Below, one piece after another: positions 46,601 through 53,084 of a stretch of DNA of 64,000 nt. The DNA lies in assembly GCF_014290175.1 (NCBI RefSeq), contig NZ_JACOOR010000003.1, positions 62,001-126,000 on the forward strand, in the 5' to 3' direction. The notes under the pieces are model-generated. The model was given only the letters and a program-made list of their open reading frames with translations, was not told the origin of the DNA and did no database searches. Positions within the stretch are counted from its first letter, which is position 1, and every line of letters begins with the position of its first letter. Made by a program: the position numbers and the translations under genes. This DNA comes from Anaerosacchariphilus hominis (GTDB lineage: Bacteria; Bacillota; Clostridia; Lachnospirales; Lachnospiraceae).

Positions 46601-48537
46601 GCTTTGGCAGACATGGTAAGTTTATTATTTTCAATTTCCGCAGAGGCTGTATCCGCCTCCTGCTTCTCCTGATCTTTTGCAGTATCTTTCACGTCAATTT
46701 GAACAGCTGCTTTTCCCGTAGTCACTTTCTGTCCACTGTCATCCAGAATTGCCGACGCGCTAAAAGCAGCCGAAACAGTATCGCCTGCAAGCAAACCGCT
46801 TGATTTCTTTTTGGTAAAGATCAGTTCTTTCTGGTTCCCTTTTTCCAGGCTTTCAATGGTAATCTCCCCATTTTTCTGGGTCACTCCCGCTGTGGTAGTC
46901 AGCGTGGCGGAAGAACTGTTCTTTAAAACCACAGAAGACATGTCCACATTCGATGTATTCTTCAGCGTAACGGTAAAGGTAGCCTCGTCCGTAGCGCCTG
47001 CTGCCACGGAAGCCTTCACATTCACGGTCAGTACCTCTGCCGCTACCCCGGGATTCCCACTGGAAGCCACTATCGCAGAATCTCCATCTTCCAATATCGT
47101 TTCCGCGCTGTCGGAGACGATGACCCTCTGCTCCGGCGTACCCGCCGTGGCGGACGCAGTGAAGGCCATGGCCTGATTTGTTTTTGTTCCGGTTCCCTTG
47201 TAGGTAAAGGAGATTGTCCTTCCCGCTCTTTTTACGTCTGTCACGGTATAGGTATCTGTTCCGTCATCCAGGACTGTTCCGTTCTCATCCTTCCAGGTTC
47301 CCTTCTCTCCCGCCTGCAATACCACATCATGGGCTTTTTCATCCCCGTAAGCTATCTTCAGGGTATAAGAAATGGTATAACCGGCACTCGTGGTCCGCAC
47401 CACCCGATCCGGCGCTGTCACAATCAGGGAAAGGATATCTCCCAGAGCAGCGCTGGCGCCGCTCTTCTCCTGGGTGCTCTGCTTCTCCAGAGCCAGTGAC
47501 AGCGTTTCGTCAGACAGAGCCCGGGCTTCGATCTTCTCCTTCTTTCCTACCTTATAGTAATAATAGTGGGGGATTCTTCGGTCTTCCGAATCATATTCCG
47601 CATGCTCCGCTCCAGCCTGGCGCACAGTCACTTCTTCCCCGTCCAGCCGGATCTGACTTAAAACTCCGTTCTTCGCCAGGCTTCCGCAGACGATGCCAAA
47701 GCTGTCCGTCTGTCCGGCGTCCTTTGCGCTGTAGCCCAACAGATTGCTGACCACATCATCACTTTCATAGCGCCGATACTCTGTCAGCTTCCCCGTTGTC
47801 TGCCCCGGCTCGGCCTCCTCCCAATTCTCATTCAGCCAGACGGTCTGATAGCTGGCGGAGTCACGAATGGTCTCATAGGCCGTCTTCGCGTCTCCCTCAC
47901 TCAGTTCATCCACGGTATCCTCTATGTTCAGGTTCAGGCCGGAAGAAGCTGTTTCGATTTTCTGGTTCAGACTGTCTTTCCCTGTATCCCTTTTCACTCC
48001 CGCGTCGGAGGTTCTGGTATAGGAGGCATCCTGGGCCGTCACATCCACGATCACATTTTTCACTGTGCCGGACACCGTGCCAAACAATGCTCCCTGGGAC
48101 GCCGCAGCTGAGAACGCGCCGCTGTTGTCTCCCTCGGTATAGCCGGTGCTGTCGCTGATCTGCAGATTACTGATCTCGATCACATGGCCGTTTCCGTCAA
48201 AGACTCCCTGGAATGTGCCGTTCGCGGCGCTCCGGATATCCAGGTTCAGATCTGTCTCCAGCCGGAAGGTCTTCCCCTCCGTTCCCATGGTGGCCTTTCC
48301 CAGCGCGCTCATCTGCTCCGCGCTTGTGACCTTGTAAATGGTGGTCCCATCCACGGTCTCCGTCTGGAAAGACATTCTGCCCACGCCCTCTCCCAGATTT
48401 ACTTCTTCCGCCCGGACGCCGGTTCCGAGGGTCAGCGCCAGTATCAGGGCCGTACCCGTCAGAGCCGCGCCCCCGGCCAGCCTGAGCCGCTTTCCCTTCG
48501 TTTCTGTCTGTGTTTTGATCCATTCTTTCATTTTCAT
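40690..48537 (-). CDS. Giant surface protein with GLUG-like and CHB_HEX_C-type repeats
   Basis: The start is the ATG at 48537 with GGAGG 8 bases before it; an upstream in-frame ATG at 48642 lies inside a repeat element. The 2615-residue protein has a signal peptide (RLRLAGGAALTGTALILALT, cleavage near VRAEE), a GLUG-like beta-helix segment (GTFQGVFDGNGHVIEISNL), several Ig-like domains in the middle, about seven CHB_HEX_C-type units near the C-terminus (IYYTTDGSTPTKSSSLY and others), the domain shared with the 1880-residue protein, and a membrane helix (IPWLWILMGVAGLTAISGLI) with a basic tail. It probably reaches far beyond the cell wall and may bind a target surface or polysaccharide. Confidence 0.8.
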   Translation of the reverse strand: MKMKEWIKTQTETKGKRLRLAGGAALTGTALILALTLGTGVRAEEVNLGEGVGRMSFQTETVDGTTIYKVTSAEQMSALGKATMGTEGKTFRLETDLNLDIRSAANGTFQGVFDGNGHVIEISNLQISDSTGYTEGDNSGAFSAAASQGALFGTVSGTVKNVIVDVTAQDASYTRTSDAGVKRDTGKDSLNQKIETASSGLNLNIEDTVDELSEGDAKTAYETIRDSASYQTVWLNENWEEAEPGQTTGKLTEYRRYESDDVVSNLLGYSAKDAGQTDSFGIVCGSLAKNGVLSQIRLDGEEVTVRQAGAEHAEYDSEDRRIPHYYYYKVGKKEKIEARALSDETLSLALEKQSTQEKSGASAALGDILSLIVTAPDRVVRTTSAGYTISYTLKIAYGDEKAHDVVLQAGEKGTWKDENGTVLDDGTDTYTVTDVKRAGRTISFTYKGTGTKTNQAMAFTASATAGTPEQRVIVSDSAETILEDGDSAIVASSGNPGVAAEVLTVNVKASVAAGATDEATFTVTLKNTSNVDMSSVVLKNSSSATLTTTAGVTQKNGEITIESLEKGNQKELIFTKKKSSGLLAGDTVSAAFSASAILDDSGQKVTTGKAAVQIDVKDTAKDQEKQEADTASAEIENNKLTMSAKAPQNVDTSGKGAAVEYEITLKFPPGETVYLDAPTGGTWGGNVYDAPISGASAGMERHQVKVGRRATSATVTISYPVEGKKTQGFIKSFQALLSDKSYVTKISEFDETVKAVTLFYGKSVDRTQVKSTALKEGDLQITVSADQKASKKDATVGFQLTLSGTEGFKQNDEITVTAAKAGGWGTRLEEARNADKNASYTMTVPTDSDSLNLWFVCSQDGTQGGVETDFLVSRKWEKGTLAAKTEKLSVETYGDTASETRTFGAVTTKLTADQDHMPMNGSVTLTLTLENPKSTGSSSGDAVYVTTDFATLGWAVTKGAWSTESITTNAGEKETYQGQILKQGDSVTLQKTVQESAVTGTGYQESVTLTGIRLVTTDITTYTYEKEVTQNSTVEGTSKRNSMYTAQNLSAGALVGVSSGTIQECQQSVDVTGRTAVLQNQAELSLGGVAGKASGTLENLYQTGSLNIPSVSGSQRVQAGLVAGGAAGSEKAGLRYAIVTEAAQGTDLGVETDDTVKTGSQAIPEESWGDKWKSGTYYTDTASKESYFDLSWLVVDTDTFAYTEPKNETQSGNVTVAVKNPKTGRPLQWEMLYRARKTLEDEELQVYHTDADGVMELEDSGYYQPLSVYATDGYYHYTEKTEGEPEIRYPYTGAEPQFADFAQNPWSVQRQAGSLKDQIILTLVEETGWSVNEDLRITYDIEKNTDPEDWKDALISEGKAAFDFEEEEVTIYAVPLIRDKIYRKLPKATFTAEQRERLPGPTVKSSGYFDGDGKSLTEDFRSGDSYLKGGSLLLEDTLADCSYSYVLSPQELGSGWTDTGENGIRYLTGALDGANWNNAYGGKVSLENTGTWYLYVKVQRTNYQDTVYAYGSFNVTEQVRVTPKIYYDYNNGTGQENTSGIILKDDRLLFEISGNGVLTKLQYQLSDRELVAEEVEKDAWLDYDGTPITITDANRASALYVYMRLKSADESRYGTVSVKIYDFGGTQQEPAVSPRTGVIQTAAEAKAATEIESGTDITIHTSDGAKILYLDSLEFGKTGFSATRYTGSTEGLTDGQEGEGFVWYQAGNRWYQVSTENGVPTLYGNDAKPQFHNQSSGIQTRYLSVLVLQEDTEPVKATVFAYKVREARTVATPEAALVTTCSPSEQNIPMAVVEKDSYISFRTQTPKATLLYVLGTGPVAETPGGDTKVYDSTTGIQVEGEYGGTFYVGVRAVKEGMKSSEVIRFVYTIAEQKQALEPTATPSTTETSPTVVTPGDKILLSSATRGAEIYYTTDGSSPSVSWKEDGTLQVGTGTSRYNASQGITMPLDGEGYYTIRAVSVAVDYKNSKETVFVYAYPETVESPYGNIPSGNVEIGTKLLLKNRTEGAAIYYTISTDGSEPAEPTVSSSVFDQEQPIIIKGETRIKAIAVKNGVKSDVVTLTYSAKPQLGAPTASIDSGAMVSRGTKLKLSAETGAVIYFTTDGSDPTDSSNSAVASGAEVILDGEPGAQITVRAYARKADRSASETVTFTYQISKNAAGVTADVASGTEVSSGSRVNLMTDVTGAEIYYTTDGSSPSAGHGTKGTVVTIQGDSGSTVTVKAVAVLNGDAGTVCTFIYRIKEKPAAPTASPSGGHLTTAVRVELRASAEKIYYTTDGSTPTKSSSLYKEPILVNRTMTLKAIAVSADGEVSDTAVFTYQAAGRAQTPEPSLEPGSTLEPGTVLELTSSTADAFIYYSTDGTDPTLDNLDSMLIYTGEGIPIRRTVTIKAVAYQENMQLSQVGTYSYVVDTVPAAEAKKAEEERLAEESLHDTDASALQREEALAGATYSDVVLREQDYRTVVSASEQALSGDTVLVTEAADYTPASLKNVKQVFGEDYVILSSYDMKLLQNGRQVQPTEEVEIGIPIPERYRNAAVTIVYINEENQITKLPTRRQDGMAYASVTHFSHYALVGTELVGQESREIPWLWILMGVAGLTAISGLIYFLKNRRKDYPNE

Positions 48538-48585
48538 CTGCAGCCGCCTCCGAAAATTCTGTTCTTTCTTTGCTTCTCTGTTTAA

Positions 48586-48712
48586 AATAGAATCCTGCTT
48601 GCAGGATTCTCCGCCTGCGGCGGGTCGCATTAGCGACATCATTCCGCTCCGCCGCAGTGCGCTCCTGCCCGGAGGGCTTTTATATAATTAGGAAATTTCA
48701 TCGAAACTTTCT
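48586..48712. repeat. Palindromic intergenic element before giant surface gene
   Basis: Three hairpins lie in tandem. The first has about 22-bp arms with two mismatches (TTTTATATAATTAG and onward, 3-base loop) and includes the stop of AAA+ ATPase 2. The second pairs CTGCGGCGG with CCGCCGCAG around an inner GTCGC/GCGAC stem. The third is GAATCCTGC/GCAGGATTC followed by TATTTT. It may be a mobile palindromic repeat that now acts as terminator or attenuator between the ATPase and surface-protein genes. Confidence 0.6.
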
Positions 48713-50558
48713 AATTATATAAAAAGGCATCCAGCAGCTCCTGCTGGGCTGTGCTGAAATTTTTGCCCTGTTTTCCGTATTCATTGCGGATCCCGCTCAT
48801 CACATGGCACATCTGCACTGCTTCCCCCCGGGAAGCTGCCAGAAGCGCCCCATGAAGGGCCGCGTTCTTGATGGACGCGCCGGACAGCTCAAAGGCTCCG
48901 GCCAGAAGGCCCGGATCCAGATCGCCTCCCAGGGGCGTCTCCTCCGGGAAGATGCTTTCCCAGAGTTCCTTTCTCAGTCCCGCGTCCGGTAGCGGAAAAT
49001 GCACCATATAGGAGATCCTGCGCCGGAACGCGTCGTCGAAATTCTGCAGGAGGTTCGTAGCCAGGATGCAGATGCCTCCGTACTGCTCGATCCGCTGCAA
49101 AAGGTAGGCCGTCTCCGCATTGGAATAGCGATCCTGGGCGTCCGACACATCGCTTCGTTTGGTGAACACTGCGTCCGCCTCATCAAAAAGCAGGATGCAG
49201 TCCTGCCTGTCCGCTTCTTCAAAAATCCGGCCGATATTTTTCTGGGTCTCCCCGATATACTTACTGATCAGCTGGGACAAATCCACCCGGTAAAGGGGCA
49301 GTCCCAGACTGGCAGCCATCACCTGGGCCGCCATGGTCTTTCCGGTTCCCGGCGCTCCGTAGAACAGCACGGAGATCCCGTTTCCATAGGAAAACTTCCG
49401 ATCAAAGCCCCACTGCTCCAGCACCTGTCCCCGGGCTGCCGTCATCCGACAAATCTCCTGAAGCTTTTCATGCTGAGCCTTTGGAAGCTTCAGCTCCTCA
49501 AAAGTTCTCCTGCCCTTCAAAAGCTGCAGCTGTCCGCTTTCTTCGGGAAGCTTCCGGCTTTTTTCCTCCCCTGTTCCAAGCAGGAGTTCTGCCCGCAGGG
49601 TTTTCAGATACTGAAGAAAGGCGCCTGTGGGAAGCTGTCTTCCCGTGAGGAGTTCCCGTGACAGACCTTCCGGAAGCCGCTCCGTCAGCTCCCCCAGTAC
49701 CTCCTCTGCCATCCGAAGCTTCAGGCTCCGGCCCGGCCGTTCCAGGATCCGGGTCACCACCGCGGCTTCCTGATCCTCTGTCAGGCTCCGTTTCCTGTCC
49801 CGGATGATACCGTAAAAAGAAAAGCAGGCTTCCGTCCGCCGCAGCAGCCCCTTCCGCTGCTCTTCTCCCAGGGTGATACAGAAAAAGGCGTCGTAAAGCC
49901 GGGCGCAGAGAACACAGGTATTCAGCTCCCGGGCCGTACCCCGGAATGTATCTCCGTCCGCCAGAAGGAGGCTCATGCCCTGACGGCGGGCCATCTCTTC
50001 CATGGCAAAGGTTCTTCCGCTTCCCGGTTCCCCGGCGATACAAAGGCACAGTCTTTCCGGGCCAGACTCCCGTTGCTGTCCGGCCAGCGTAAAGAGTCCT
50101 TCTCCCTCCTTCAGCAGCGTTTCCAGACCGTAAGCCCTTTTCTCCTCCGGAAGTCGAAGCTCCACCCCTTCCGGAAGCTCCGGCAGCCGTTCCTCCAGCC
50201 AGCCGGTCACCACCGGAGAGAGACCGATTCCATCCGGCAGCGGAAGATACCAGGCCGGAAGCTCCTCTGTCAGAAGTTCTTCCTCCCAGAGTTCCCGGTA
50301 CAGCCGTTCAAACTCCTGCCGGGTCAGCTCTTCTCCCCGGACGCTCCAGAGGACGCAGATCAGTCCTTCCTCCTCCCGGCTCCAGCCCAGGCGCTCTGCC
50401 GCCTCGCTCCAGGGCAGAAAGCTGCCGGTCTCTTCGGCTTCTTCCTGGACTTCCCGGATCTCCCGGAACAGAAGCTCTCTTTTTTCTGTTTCCTGTCCCT
50501 TTCGGTAATCCCGGCCTGCTTTTTTCAGGCGCTGGTTCAGTATCCTTGTATAATTCAT
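48711..50558 (-). CDS. CIS AAA+ ATPase 2
   Basis: A 615-residue protein with the same plan as the larger ATPase at 53085. An N-terminal region carries a degenerate ATPase unit (GEPGSGRTFAMEEMARR), the C-terminal AAA+ module has Walker A YGAPGTGKTMAAQ, pore-loop region SKYIGETQKNIGRIF, Walker B CILLFDEADAVF and a sensor/arginine region (LLQNFDDAFRRRISYMV). CIS AAA+ proteins (Afp15/Pvc15) help assembly or cargo loading. It overlaps the small chaperone-like gene by 4 bases. Two ATPases in one eCIS locus are not typical of Afp and PVC. Confidence 0.92.
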   Translation of the reverse strand: MNYTRILNQRLKKAGRDYRKGQETEKRELLFREIREVQEEAEETGSFLPWSEAAERLGWSREEEGLICVLWSVRGEELTRQEFERLYRELWEEELLTEELPAWYLPLPDGIGLSPVVTGWLEERLPELPEGVELRLPEEKRAYGLETLLKEGEGLFTLAGQQRESGPERLCLCIAGEPGSGRTFAMEEMARRQGMSLLLADGDTFRGTARELNTCVLCARLYDAFFCITLGEEQRKGLLRRTEACFSFYGIIRDRKRSLTEDQEAAVVTRILERPGRSLKLRMAEEVLGELTERLPEGLSRELLTGRQLPTGAFLQYLKTLRAELLLGTGEEKSRKLPEESGQLQLLKGRRTFEELKLPKAQHEKLQEICRMTAARGQVLEQWGFDRKFSYGNGISVLFYGAPGTGKTMAAQVMAASLGLPLYRVDLSQLISKYIGETQKNIGRIFEEADRQDCILLFDEADAVFTKRSDVSDAQDRYSNAETAYLLQRIEQYGGICILATNLLQNFDDAFRRRISYMVHFPLPDAGLRKELWESIFPEETPLGGDLDPGLLAGAFELSGASIKNAALHGALLAASRGEAVQMCHVMSGIRNEYGKQGKNFSTAQQELLDAFLYN

Positions 50559-51103
50559 CCGTTCTCCCGTCTTCGTCTCATCTCATCGTTTGCTTTTTTC
50601 AGGGCTCCCGCAGCCACGTCGTAAGCGTTCCCCATCTCCAGCAGGGCGTCTGCCACCAGTCCCTCGTCAAAGGGCTCCCCGGGAATCCCGGCCATCATGA
50701 TCCGGTACTGCACGGCCTCTTCTCCTCCGTCCATGGGGCCAAGGAAATAGTTTCCGATCCGCACCTTCCTGTTCAGCTCGTTGACCATGCTCAGGACCTC
50801 TGCCCGGGTCAGTTCCGAGAGATCTGCATAGATTCGGGTGTAGAACATGAGATACCGGGTCAACCGCCGTTCTTTCTCCTCCGGCTCCAGCAGATATCCG
50901 GCCGCCAGGTGAAGCTCCTCCTCCGTCAGTTCCCGATCCTCGGGCAGCTCCTCAGCAGTGGGAAGGGAAACCAGCAGCACTGTATCCTCAAAAAGCTTCC
51001 CTTTCTCCGCGATCTCCGCCACGATTTCCACCTCGTCCAGGAAATCCTTCAGTTTCTGGAATTCCTCCCGCTTTTTTTCCTGTGTAAGCTCTGTATTTCC
51101 CAT
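50555..51103 (-). CDS. Small chaperone-like protein (YbjN/T3SS-chaperone-like)
   Basis: The ATG at 51103 (MGNTELTQEK) is chosen: it has GGGAGAGGA in front and begins after the stop of the previous gene, while an upstream in-frame ATG would overlap that gene. The 182-residue acidic protein has LLVSLPTAEELPEDRELTEE, then LSELTRAEVLSMVNELNRKV, RIGNYFLGP and YRIMMAGIPGEPFDEGLVAD. The alternation of helix and strand resembles YbjN or type III secretion chaperones, judged by eye. It lies between a large unknown protein and an ATPase, so a cargo chaperone role is plausible. Confidence 0.45.
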   Translation of the reverse strand: MGNTELTQEKKREEFQKLKDFLDEVEIVAEIAEKGKLFEDTVLLVSLPTAEELPEDRELTEEELHLAAGYLLEPEEKERRLTRYLMFYTRIYADLSELTRAEVLSMVNELNRKVRIGNYFLGPMDGGEEAVQYRIMMAGIPGEPFDEGLVADALLEMGNAYDVAAGALKKANDEMRRRRENG

Positions 51104-51119
51104 GCTTGTCCTCTCCCTT

Positions 51120-53081
51120 CTAGTCTCCCTGTCCAAAGGCTGCCGCAATGTTCTTTTTCAGTTCGGAACGGTTCTCGCTCCCGATGAGATCGCTCATGGT
51201 GGAATCCAGTCCGCTTCGGAGAATTCCGTGGAGATGATCCACGTTCCGTCCCTGTCGTACCAGCTGATGGGAATCCACCTGTTCCAGATCCGGATCCTTC
51301 TTAAAGCCCTTGGCTCTGTTATCCCAGACCTCCGAGGAGCCTACCTCGTGCATGCGCTCAATCAGGGAAATGGCCATATCCTCCCGAGTGGTGGCTTTAT
51401 TGTCCTCCGTTCCGATGAGGGTACGGATGCTCTTGTATACATAGGAGCCGCCACCTCTGGCTATCTCATAGCTGGATTCGGCGATTCCCGTGGCCATACC
51501 GGCCGCGTAAAGTCCCGCTCCGGCTGCCGCGCCGACTCCTGTGGCTGCTGCCGCCTCTCCGGCCAGCTTCAGACCGCTGGCCACCACATTGGTGCCGCCC
51601 TTGATGATGTCCTCCACATTGTGTGCCAGGGCCTTGCTCATCTTCTTATGGGCCTTGTCCGCCTCCCGGTATTCCTCCATGATCTCCATGGCCTCCAGCT
51701 GGCGCTTCTGACTCTTTAACCGGGTGCGCTCCTCCTGGGTCAGCTGCTCGCCGCCCCGAAGCTTCTCGTCCAAGGCCTGGATTCTGGCTCCCAGTCCGTA
51801 CTGTCCCTCCCGGTAAATGCTGTCGTTTCGGGATCGGAGGGAAGAGCTCTTCACGATCTGGATCTTGCCTCCCACACTGTCGTCGTCCTGATTTTCCTTT
51901 ACGATCTTGCCCAGCAGCTGACGTCTGTGGGTGTCAATGGCCTTGGACTTTTTCTTCACCGTGTAGGCGGAGGCTGCGTCCGTATCACCGGAATCCGTGT
52001 ACTTGGCCTTTTTCTCCATCATGGTATCGTAGAGCATCTTGCAGCGCTTGCGCATGTTGTTGCAGAAGATGGAGTTCGCCACCACCTCGGTCATGTCCGC
52101 CAGCACCCCGGCTCCGTTACCCACGATACCCAGAATGGAATTATAAAAGGGAATGGCCTTGGTCAGGGGGCCCAGAGCTCCCGCAAAGCCGTTGATCAGA
52201 TCCACTGCGTCGTGGAGCAGGCCACGGATAATCTGAAAGCGCTCCTGATTGTCCATGGTGGTCTCGCCCTTCCGGCTTTCCTCGGACTTGTAAATGGCCT
52301 GTCCGATGGTGATACCCACCTTGACACACTTCAGGATGGAAGAGATACCGGAAAAAACAGCTCCCGTGATTCCGGCCCCGCTCTTATCCATATCCGTCAT
52401 GCCGCTCATCACGTCTTCCATATCCTGGATATCGCTGGAGTCTCCGCCGATTCCACTGGCCCCGGCTCCCGTGTCCATGGTGCCCGTCAGCTTATCATAG
52501 ATGGTATTCAGAGCATTGGACCAACCGGAAAAGGACTCCTTAATCGCATCCTTTGCGGAACTGGGGATAGACTTGATCTTTTCCTTGGCAATGGTTTTCC
52601 GGGACAGCTTGACCTTCTCTTCCTTTTCCAGATCTGTTGTGCTGTCAATGGCCTCGCCCTGGGGCTTGAACTCACCTCCGTCCTCCATGTCCTGTTCCTT
52701 TCGGATCAGAGTTTCCAGAGGCGTGCCACGCTCCTTCCGGATGGTCTCTTTGCTGGATTCCTGCTTTTCCGCTTTCCCAATCCGCTGTTCTGCGGCACTT
52801 AAAGACTTCTCCAGGGCCCCGGCCATAGCCTGTACCCGGGGGCTGGTTCCCATGCCTTTTATGAGCTCCTCCTTCCGCCTTGCGATATTTTCGTATGCCT
52901 TCCGGTCTCCGGCTCCCTTCATATTCTCCAGCTCGGTGATACAGCCTATCACGTAACTGACAGTCTGCTGCTCCTGCAGTTCCTCCTGTCTGCGCTTTTC
53001 GTCCTTTGCAGCCTGGGCCGCCTGAGCCGCCGCCTGTTTGGCCGCCGCCTTTTTCGCCTTCCGTTCCTCAAACCATCCCAT
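51120..53081 (-). CDS. Large Ala/Gly-rich unknown protein, cargo candidate
   Basis: A 653-residue protein without a recognised family. The N-terminal 60 residues are a charged Ala-rich helix (KKAAAKQAAAQAAQAAKDEK). Three long weakly hydrophobic Gly/Ala-rich stretches follow, including TGAVFSGISSILKCVKVGIT, FYNSILGIVGNGAGVLADMT and AAAATGVGAAAGAGLYAAGM, separated by charged coils. Similar profiles occur in translocator and pore-forming proteins, but that is inference. There is no signal peptide. Flanked by two AAA+ ATPases and a chaperone-like gene, it is the best candidate for cargo or an internal tail component. Confidence 0.4.
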   Translation of the reverse strand: MGWFEERKAKKAAAKQAAAQAAQAAKDEKRRQEELQEQQTVSYVIGCITELENMKGAGDRKAYENIARRKEELIKGMGTSPRVQAMAGALEKSLSAAEQRIGKAEKQESSKETIRKERGTPLETLIRKEQDMEDGGEFKPQGEAIDSTTDLEKEEKVKLSRKTIAKEKIKSIPSSAKDAIKESFSGWSNALNTIYDKLTGTMDTGAGASGIGGDSSDIQDMEDVMSGMTDMDKSGAGITGAVFSGISSILKCVKVGITIGQAIYKSEESRKGETTMDNQERFQIIRGLLHDAVDLINGFAGALGPLTKAIPFYNSILGIVGNGAGVLADMTEVVANSIFCNNMRKRCKMLYDTMMEKKAKYTDSGDTDAASAYTVKKKSKAIDTHRRQLLGKIVKENQDDDSVGGKIQIVKSSSLRSRNDSIYREGQYGLGARIQALDEKLRGGEQLTQEERTRLKSQKRQLEAMEIMEEYREADKAHKKMSKALAHNVEDIIKGGTNVVASGLKLAGEAAAATGVGAAAGAGLYAAGMATGIAESSYEIARGGGSYVYKSIRTLIGTEDNKATTREDMAISLIERMHEVGSSEVWDNRAKGFKKDPDLEQVDSHQLVRQGRNVDHLHGILRSGLDSTMSDLIGSENRSELKKNIAAAFGQGD

Positions 53082-53084
53082 ACC

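Noticed and set aside
48538..48642. Upstream ATG for the 2615-residue surface protein
   Set aside because: It would put 35 residues of repeat-element sequence before the signal peptide; the ATG at 48537 has GGAGG at good spacing.
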